Source: Mytilus galloprovincialis
Lineage: Eukaryota > Mollusca > Bivalvia > Mytilida > Mytilidae
Length of the DNA: 64,000 bases
Direction: 5' to 3'
Assembly (NCBI RefSeq): GCF_965363235.1
Contig: NC_134848.1
Location: 60,598,181-60,662,180, forward strand
The notes beneath the pieces were generated by a model that was given only the letters and a program-made list of their open reading frames with translations, was not told the DNA's origin and searched no databases. Below, piece by piece: positions 56,340 through 64,000 of the stretch. The position numbers and the translations under genes are program-made. How positions within the stretch are numbered: position 1 is the first letter of the stretch; each line of letters starts with the position of its first letter.

Positions 56340-56818
56340 ATGTTTCTGGCTTTGCCGACCTCTTCTTGTTGTCATATGAGTAGGGTTGCCTTCATACGCT
56401 TATCAAACACGTGACGATCAAAGAAGCACGATCCTTTGATTTGACATTCAGATGAAATGATGATATTTTTTTGATTAAAAAATCCAAACATTTCTTATTG
56501 GGTTCAATTAATAGATCATTCAGACCTAGAAGTTAAAGAAATAATAGACAATGCTTCATCCGCTTCATTTTTTAGACTTATACCTCGACATCAGCGGTGA
56601 TCCCAGTACCAGAATCTACCACAAACGAGTCGCTTTAAATTTGGAAATTATCAATTTCCCCCACCGTAGCAGTAATATATCAACTTTACAATCATATGAG
56701 ATATACATTTCCGTACTAATGCGGTATTCAAGAGCTTGCAGCAGTTACTCAGATAATCGAATAATTTTATATCAGACTAAGTCCTTGAAAACGCAAGCAT
56801 TCAATTATATGGTATTAT
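56340..56818 (+). pseudogene. Penelope-like reverse transcriptase relic
   Basis: The translation, with stops, follows the other copies: FGFADLFLLSYE-like start, SFDLTFR (then TGA), SASFFRLIPRHQR or in the other frame FLDLYLDISGDPSTRIYHKR, then LEIINFPHRSSNIST, SYEIYISVLMRYSRACSSY. The catalytic motif is lost. It most resembles the relic at 31,126-32,213. Confidence 0.72.
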
Positions 56819-58689
56819 GATTCAGCTTACTAGTATATTGACTGATTGTTTTAGTAAACTATTCTATATACATTCGGTCATTCTACTGGTCGCAATACAT
56901 CAGGTTGTTTTCTCAAAAACCTTTGTTATCCATCTACAAGTTTACTTACGTGTTTCCCTAGTCAGGAACTGTGTCTTTGTTTCTTAATGGGTGATTTTTG
57001 TTTGCTGCTTTTTTCTTTTTTCTTTTTGGTAATTTGGTAATAATGACATATCGTGAAAATTTCTTTTGCATTGAATCTCCACTTGTGAGGACGAGGGCTA
57101 TTTATGTCTTGACAAAAGTACAAATGTTTGTCTATTTTTTTTAGATTATACATTGACCTCTAGATGTCTTTTTGATTTTTATGTTGCTACGTTGTTTTTC
57201 TTATCGACATATATCAAGCATATTCGTTTATTCCTATGAGAAAGTATTTCCACAAACTTAGAAATATGAGAAACACAGTTTTATTGCAAAATATTTCTTT
57301 CTTATAAAAAAACGAAAAACTACGACACTTAAAACAACATATAAAACTAGAAGACTGATACCAATAAGCTCATCAAGAAACCAGGTTGATCTCAGGTGCT
57401 ACCTATTTACAACGCTTGAAAGCTAAAAGATCGGGATCACAATAATGCGACAGCTTCATCTGTTGTTGCTCGAATCAATGAACGCGTGTGTTATGTCCTC
57501 CGTATTCTGGAATTAAAAATTCAATTAAATTCATTTCAATTCAATACAATATTGTACTTCTATAACATTTAAGCTTGAATCAGGACATCTTTGAACATTA
57601 ACATGACAGTTTACCATTCTTAACACGCACTGAGGTTGACGCTCTCGATGTTATAAGTTGACGGTTTCTTTTCCACCGTGCAGTCTTACATAGAGCTGGG
57701 ATTGTTTTTCTCTCCCCATAAACATATAATCACAAATTTCTAGAATTTAGAACATCAAGCAGTTTGAATAAAAAAAGAATGTTAAAAATAATTGAACCGT
57801 TATTTCGAGTCTATGCATAATATATATAAAGATGATAACACCAATTCAAAATAACGGGATGCACAAAATGTACTTTGATTGCCATTAATTTTATCCCACT
57901 GAAATCAGTCATTTTTTTTCTATATTTTAATTTAGAAAATATTATTTTTTTCAAACTTTTGTATCTGGGCGTCACTAGTAGATCTTGTGTGGACAAAATG
58001 CACTTCTGGCGTATTAAAATATTGAACTTGTTGCCTTTTGTTGGCTGTTGTTCGTGTGTTTCTTTGTCAATTGTGTTCTCCAATTTATTTATATTGTAGT
58101 CCTGTGGTGTTGAGTTGTCATTTTAATGTTATATTTCACATTGCTATACAAGAGGGAGGTTTGGCATGCCACAAAACCAGTTCAACCCACCATGTTTTCC
58201 TTTAAAAAGTAAAGCATTTTTTTTTAAACTGCGTAGTTTGTTTCGGAAAATGATTTATATATTAAAATGGCGTCATACTCTATCTTCATGTTGTCTATCG
58301 AATGTTTAGTTCATTATGAGTGTGCTTTGATGTATGTGTCTGTTGAACCTTTCGTGCAGGCTGATACATTTTCATCATTTTAACTGGGTGCTTACCATCA
58401 AGAAAACACAGACGTGAACTTATACAAAAAAAAAAAAAAAAAAAAAAAAATAAAAAATCATTGCAAAGTCCACTTACATGTATATATATATATATGTGAT
58501 TGAGAATTAAACCATGAAGATATACTCTCTTTAAGTGCATAAAACATAAAACGGAGATAATAAGACAAGTTATCAAATCATAATTATGAGAAATCTAGCA
58601 TTCCTCTTTGACATCAACTGACCACTGATTAAAATTCGACTTCAACAGTGATGATACGATAATGGGTGATATTGATTAAGGATATTAAC
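56819..58689. other. Non-coding region with Penelope-like 3' pieces
   Basis: At 57,952-58,030 is a highly degenerate hammerhead-type repeat (GGGCGTCACTAGTAGATC, CTTCTGGCGTATTAAAAT). At 58,060-58,200 is a piece of Penelope-like 3' sequence (TTCACATTGCTATACAAGAG, GAGGTTTGGCATGCCACAAA), related to 43,720-43,790. A poly-A run lies at 58,427-58,451. No gene. Confidence 0.5.
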
Positions 58690-60960
58690 TATTAAACATA
58701 TTACATAAATGGTCATAACAGTCACTTACCGATTAATAATTACAAAATTATAAATTATCAAATAATATCAAAATTGAATCATCCGTTACATAAAATTTAT
58801 TCATTCATTTTGGATGATGAACCTACAGAAATAAATCATCTATGTCACCAATACTACAAAGGAGTCCACTATCATAAAATGCAACGACCAAATAAGGAAA
58901 TGATGAATCAAAATAACCATGCCAGATTGTTTTTTTTTGTTGGATACATTTTAAGTTCACACGATGTCTGAAATAGTAGAATGTATTTGTACTCGCTACA
59001 AAACATTAGAAAAGCTCGACACCATGATATTGTTGTTTTTATGCTTTTGTTATGTTTTTGTTTTCTGGTTCTAAAAATTCTTAATTTTAATCAACTTAAC
59101 TTAATTACAAAACTGCAGGATATTTTGAGTTGTCTTTTTATTGAGTACGTTTTGGAAAACAACTGTTACGATATTGGATGTCAAACTGATTTTTTATTTG
59201 GTTGAATTTACAATGTACATATTATTAACGATTCAAACAATGAAGAGAAAGAGATAGAGTAATGAATGTTAGAAATATGTATGAACGAATATAAAAAAAC
59301 ATAGATGTTGAATGTAAAGAATAAAACAATATAAAATGTGCTCATATTGTGTACTAAATAATCAACAATTAACCAAAGACAACAATTATGAATAGACAGT
59401 TGTATTATAAGCAGCAAATACCAAAACCATTATAAAATAGAAGGGCACATACAACAAGCACGCAGACACGTTATATTGCATCGACATAGAACGAGCACCA
59501 TACCCTGCAATACAAAAGTTTTTAAAAAGGGTACCATTACTAATAAGACAAATATTCACCGGAACACATCATAGGTACATGTACACACTTATCTCGTAGG
59601 CAAAACTCTCAAGTTATAAATGTAAGAGCATGTCTGTCAAACGAATAATAAACTTTGAAGCTATACATGTATATAAATTGCGTTGGTCGAGAAATTAAAA
59701 TTTTATATTCCTTTTTTTTGTGAATGTAATTCCCTTATACTACAAATCCGTTGCTGTCTGACATTCATGTATACATCTTACAACTTACAGACTTATCATG
59801 GGTCTTGATTTTTACCGACAATATCAAGACGACCGGTGCCACATGTGAAGCAAGAATTGCTCACCTTCCGGAGCTCCAGAGTTCATCCCGGTTTTTGGTG
59901 GGGCTCGTGTTGGTCAGTTTGTAGTTTTATACAGTGTAGTGATGACTTTTTCGTCGTTTTTTTGTTGTTTGTTTGTTCTTTTGTTTTTTTTTTTGCCATG
60001 GGATTGTCAGTTTTTCTTCGGTTTAATTTTTAAAGACGAAAACAAATGAAGAATTTATGCAATATGTAGGCTGTGTACGGTAGAACGACCGTGATGAAAG
60101 AATTGAAATTGTTTTAGATAAATTAAAATAAATACAGTAAGCTGCAGGGACCGGAAGATACACAAACAATTTACAAAAACAGGTTAATCGTTTGTTTATC
60201 TTCGGGTCCCTGCAGCATAATGTATTTCATTTAAATTTACTTAAACAAATTTCAAGACTTTCATCCCGGTCGTTCTGTCGTACACAACCTACATATTGCA
60301 TTAATTATTCATTTGTTAATACATGAAATAGGAAAACATAAATTATAAAATAGATCTAAATTATCAACTGTCAGGTGAATCATCAAAGATCAATTTTACA
60401 TTATGTAGCATCAACGTGTAGCTCAACGCGACTTGAAAATATTAATAAAATATTCTCTGAATGCTTTAAAAAATATTAATAAAAGCACAAAGAGTTCCAA
60501 TGTCCGCGTTGCACATATTTTATATGTCCAAGGGGCATAATTCTACTTACAAAAGTCGATCGTCCGCTATTATAGAACTTGTCCGAGATATTTCTGATAT
60601 TAACCTAAAGTTAAAGTTTTATAAAAATCTGGTAAGAATTGTACCTGTGAGAGCGCTCACAAGACCGGACAGACAGACGCACGGACGCCGGGTATTTCCA
60701 TGTCATCCGCAACGCGTGACGCGGGGGACAAAAGAAGATGTTGTAAGATTGCAAAGCAGTGAAATCACAAAAATACCAAACTCCGAGGAAAACCCAAAAC
60801 GGAAAGTCCCTAATCAAACGGCAAAATCAGTAGAAAAAAGTACAGAGCCACGTCATATGTAACAAAGAAACACAAAAAGAAATATAGACAAAGCACTTTA
60901 GCAAAAATGAAAGACAAGCATACAAAAATGTACCAAAGCACAATAACACAATGACGGGAT
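58690..60960 (-). repeat. Long dispersed repeat, reverse arm of the inverted pair
   Basis: Reverse complement of 32,340-35,110 with indels; see that entry for landmarks. An internal duplicated block at about 60,180-60,310, in the opposite sense, suggests rearrangement within this arm. No coding sequence. Confidence 0.7.
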
Positions 60961-61122
60961 GTACTTCATCATGTAAGAAAATTGTCATAAATTGGTCAAA
61001 AGATTTATCACAACATAGAACAATACCAATCATAGAACTGCCAAGTGAACCGGTTAACAATCTAAATGCAATCAAAAGGAAAACCGTGAAATCTTATTTA
61101 CATTCTACACATTAACAGGCCT

Positions 61123-61320
61123 TTAATGTGGTACCCAACACTTTCACTAAAATTAATTTGGCTCGTTTAATTTTCATAAAATTTTGACAAAGTATTTACT
61201 TTGACCCTTTAACAAAAATATAAAAAAAAAAGCTTAATCTTCCCTTTACAACACAACGTAATTAAAACGTTTAGCTGACTTTACAGAGTTATCTCCCTGT
61301 AGTGTTAGGCACCACCTTAA
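61123..61320. mobile_element. Shorter TTAA MITE of the 13,423 family
   Basis: Inverted relative to 13,423-13,701: TTAATGTGGTACCCAACACT at the left and AGTGTTAGGCACCACCTTAA at the right. It is 198 bp against 279 bp owing to a central deletion of about 80 bp. Confidence 0.82.
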
Positions 61321-61439
61321 TATGTCTAAGTACAGAGTTTGTCCAAATGTGTCAAAACAATCAGGTATCATAGTAAACGTCAAATTCATAAGTTGAGAAA
61401 CTGCGTGAATGATAAGTTGAAAAACTGCGTAAATGATTG

Positions 61440-62300
61440 ACCAATTATAAAAATAGAAATTTTAGTACAATTGTCAATGAGACAACTCTCCACAAGAGTC
61501 CAAATGAACAAGAATTTAACAACTATATGTTACCGTACGGCCTTCCACAATGTCCAAATTCCATGCCGCATAGTCAGCAATAAAAGGCACCGAAATGACA
61601 AATGTAAATCAATTAAAACGAGAAAACTAAGGCCTAATTGATGTACAAGAAATGAACGAAAAACAAATATCTAACACATCAACAAATACAGAATGTAGCG
61701 GGATAAACATATTAACGTGTGCCAAACCCTGCCCCTTACCTGGAACAATGGTGTAACAGTACAACAGAAGAACATACTATAGCTAGAGGTTCTGCAGAGC
61801 CTGTCTCGCTCACCTTGGTCTATGGGCATATCAAACAAAGGACACTCTCCAACACTGTAGAAGATAATAGACCATGATAAAAATCTCTATTTTGTTGATC
61901 TTGCATATCTTATCGTTTTGTCTGTTTAGTTTCTTTGACTTGGCCAAGTTTGGTTAAATTTGTCCTAGTAGTGTCAGGAGAAGAACTTTGTAAAAGATTA
62001 CAAAATTGAAAAAAAATTGAAAAAAAAAAAAAATGATTATGACGGACAATAACTCCTAGAGGGGTCGGGTTATTTGATTTTTTTGGTCATTTTGAATTTT
62101 TTGTATATCTGACTTTATTGAACAATTTTGCTGTTTACAGTGTAACGTGTAACCAGGCGTTTTTATATTAAACGAACGTTCCAGAACAAACTTGGATCCA
62201 AGTTGTCCACAAACAAAACGACAGTACCATAAACTTTAACTATCTGTTATGCACAATGAACCAAAATATATACACTGACTCTTTGTGGATATAAAGTAAC
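61440..62300. other. Reverse copy of the common dispersed repeat and plain flank
   Basis: 61,465-61,770 contains AATGAGACAACTCTCCACAA and TGTTACCGTACGGCCTTC, the reverse of the family at 560-860. The remainder to 62,300 has nothing identifiable. Confidence 0.5.
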
Positions 62301-62309
62301 CGGGTGATA

Positions 62310-62580
62310 CGGTGCTTTCTGTCCGCAATTCGCTTTTTGTCCGCTTTTGCTTTTTGTCTGATAATTTTGCTTTTTGTCCGAAACTTTTGCTTTTTGTCCG
62401 TTGCTTTTTGTCCGTTTTGCCTTTTGTCCGATTATTTTGCTTTTTGTCCGAAACTTTTGCTTTTTGTCCGTTTTACCTTTTGTCCGATTATTTTGCTTTT
62501 TGTCCGAAACTTTTGCTTTTTGTCCGTTGCTTTTTGTCCGTTTTGCTTTTTGTCCGATAATTTTGCTTTATGTCCGATAT
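62310..62580 (+). repeat. Short minisatellite based on TTTGCTTTTTGTCCG
   Basis: About 15 units of GCTTTTTGTCCG alternating with spacers such as ATAATTTT, AAACTTTT or TTTT, giving a higher-order unit of roughly 58 bp. Pyrimidine-rich strand bias creates overlapping open frames that are not genes. Confidence 0.88.
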
Positions 62581-62734
62581 AAAATGTGTATATTTTTGGC
62601 AGGTTTCATTTTGAACTTCAAAATACCATGTCCTTTTAGGAGTTAAATACAGACCATACTCACATTATAAATGATTTGTACATGAAATTTCATGTCTTTT
62701 ACAATATATTGCATTACCTCTAAAATGGCTCGAA

Positions 62735-64000
62735 GCACTAACATCCTAGACCCGTAGGTGTTGGTCAACAGAGGGCAAGGGAAATACTCTTGTATATCCC
62801 TAAGTCTAAACAACAACTATTGAAAGCTGGCTAAACTAAGACATACTCCAGGTAGGCCATTATACCAGAAGAAGAGGTAGTCAAACCCTTATAAATGGCT
62901 TATAGCACTTATGTCCTGGATCTACACGAGTTTATCAGCAACGAATTAAAAGGGGCATGAGTTTCGCCGGTATATCACGAAGTAAAAATAAACCTCATTA
63001 TTGCCAGCTCTTCAAACTAATAGACTCTCCACGTTGGCCATTATACCAGAGGTATAGGTAGGCAGTGCCTCTTAAATGGTCCATGGGCCATGGCACTTAT
63101 GTCCTCGACCCGTACGAGTTGGTCAGAAGAGGGTAAGGGGAATACTCTAGTATATCACACAGTCCACCAAAAATAGTGACGGCTGCCCAAACTAAGACAT
63201 TTTTAGGTGCGCCCTTATACTAGATGTTGGAGTAGTCATTCTCTTAAAAATGGCTCATAGCACTTATGCTATAGACCCGAACGAGTTTGTCAACAATGAG
63301 TTAAAAGGGGGATGAATTAGCCCGGTATATAACGAAGTTGAAATAAACTGTTGCCCGCTGGCTAAACTAAGAAATTATCCACGCGGGCCATAATATGAGA
63401 GGTAGAGGAAGGGATTGCCTCTATAAAATGACCATGAGCACGGATGACCTAGACCCGTACGAGTTAGTCAGCAAAGTGTAAGGTTGGTACCCTAGTATAT
63501 AATAAAGTCGAACTAAACTATTGCTGGATGGCTAAGAGATTCTCCGCGTGGGCCATGATACCAGAGGTAGAGGTTGTCATTGCCTCTAAAATGGCCTAAA
63601 TCACTTATTCCCTAGAGAAGTACGCGGTATCATCAAAGGGTTTAAAAGGGAGTTGGAACCTCTGTTTACAAGGAAGTCGAAATAAATTATTGCCGGCTTG
63701 CTTAAGTACGAGATTCTCCAAGTTGGCCATTAATCCTAGGTTAAATGTGTGCATTGCCTTTTAAATGGCTGATAAAACTAACGCCCTAGACCTGTACGAG
63801 TTTGTCAGCAAAAGGTTAAAGGGGGGATGCGATGCCTCTTTTTACAACGAAAATATAAATTAAGCCGACTGGCCTAACTAAGAGATTCTATACGCGGGGT
63901 ATTATATCAGAGGATGAGGTAAGCATTACCTCTAACATAGCCATAACACGTATGTCCCAGACCCGTGTAAGTTAATCAGCAAAGGGTAAGGGGGTACCTA
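62735..64000 (+). repeat. Satellite-like tandem array, unit about 173 bp, runs off the window
   Basis: The landmark GCACTTATGTCCTAGACCCG and variants recurs at about 62,735, 62,905, 63,093, 63,260, 63,438, 63,601, 63,776 and 63,946 (spacings 163-188 bp). Each unit also has TGGCTCATAGCAC, GTACGAGTT(G/T)GTCAGCA, GGGTAAGGG, TATATCAC and GGCCATTATACCAGAGG. Units are well diverged, so the array is old or evolving without strong homogenisation. Confidence 0.85.

Noticed and set aside
32340..60960. A single giant transposon bounded by the inverted arms
   Set aside because: The arms are internally rearranged, share pieces with other repeats at 9-14 kb, and enclose a host gene. Two insertions of one family in opposite orientation is simpler.
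62304..62646. Overlapping Cys/Phe-rich frames
   Set aside because: All three frames are open because of the TTTTTGTCCG repeat; there is no protein-like composition outside it.

Overview
The window looks like nuclear DNA from a marine bivalve, most probably a mussel (Mytilus). It is AT-rich, intron-containing and saturated with dispersed repeats. It holds tandemly duplicated Toll-like receptor genes, VMO-I-fold genes, Penelope-like reverse transcriptase fragments with molluscan-type GIPMGTN/YIDD motifs, and Mutator-like transposase pieces. The species call is recognition plus inference; no database was searched.

Layout. (1) About 1-8,850 and 21,690-31,100 are two diverged copies of one segmental duplication. 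Each carries the last three coding exons of a gene I do not recognise, followed by an LRR-TIR receptor gene. Copy A (6,451-8,595) is an intact 714-residue receptor. Copy B (28,644-30,789) has a one-base frameshift in an A-run that separates the TIR domain from the ectodomain. (2) Between them lie the last two exons of a VMO-I-like gene (11,448-13,109), a Penelope-like reverse transcriptase broken by a nested insertion (14,500-16,891) and two Mutator-like transposase fragments (16,908-17,290 and 20,590-21,160). (3) From 36,500 to 55,156 there is a four-exon gene predicted to encode a secreted 286-residue protein: signal peptide, Apple/PAN-like cysteine module, then a complete VMO-I domain. Its introns hold many transposons, including a 7.7-kb insertion with perfect 20-bp terminal inverted repeats whose empty site is preserved in the paralogous intron near 12,025. 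(4) The right end holds a relic reverse transcriptase, one arm of a long inverted repeat shared with 32-35 kb, a TTTTTGTCCG-type minisatellite, and a satellite-like array of about 173 bp units that runs off the window.

The most interesting signal is a dispersed family with a type I hammerhead ribozyme core (CTGATGA, stem II, GAAA, cleavage triplet GTC, pairing stem I). About eleven copies or relics occur. Two loci, 22,743-23,207 and 35,318-35,780, are head-to-tail dimers whose predicted cleavage sites are exactly 356 bp apart in both. This is the organisation expected of a retrozyme, a non-autonomous retroelement that makes small circular RNAs, probably mobilised by Penelope-like elements such as those in this window. 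Two single copies (15,728-15,771 and 39,030-39,073) keep a fully intact ribozyme core.

The receptor and VMO-I genes are the functional gene content: a probable immune receptor cluster beside secreted-protein paralogues. Almost everything else is mobile-element history, and paralogous empty sites inside the window let several insertions be bounded directly.
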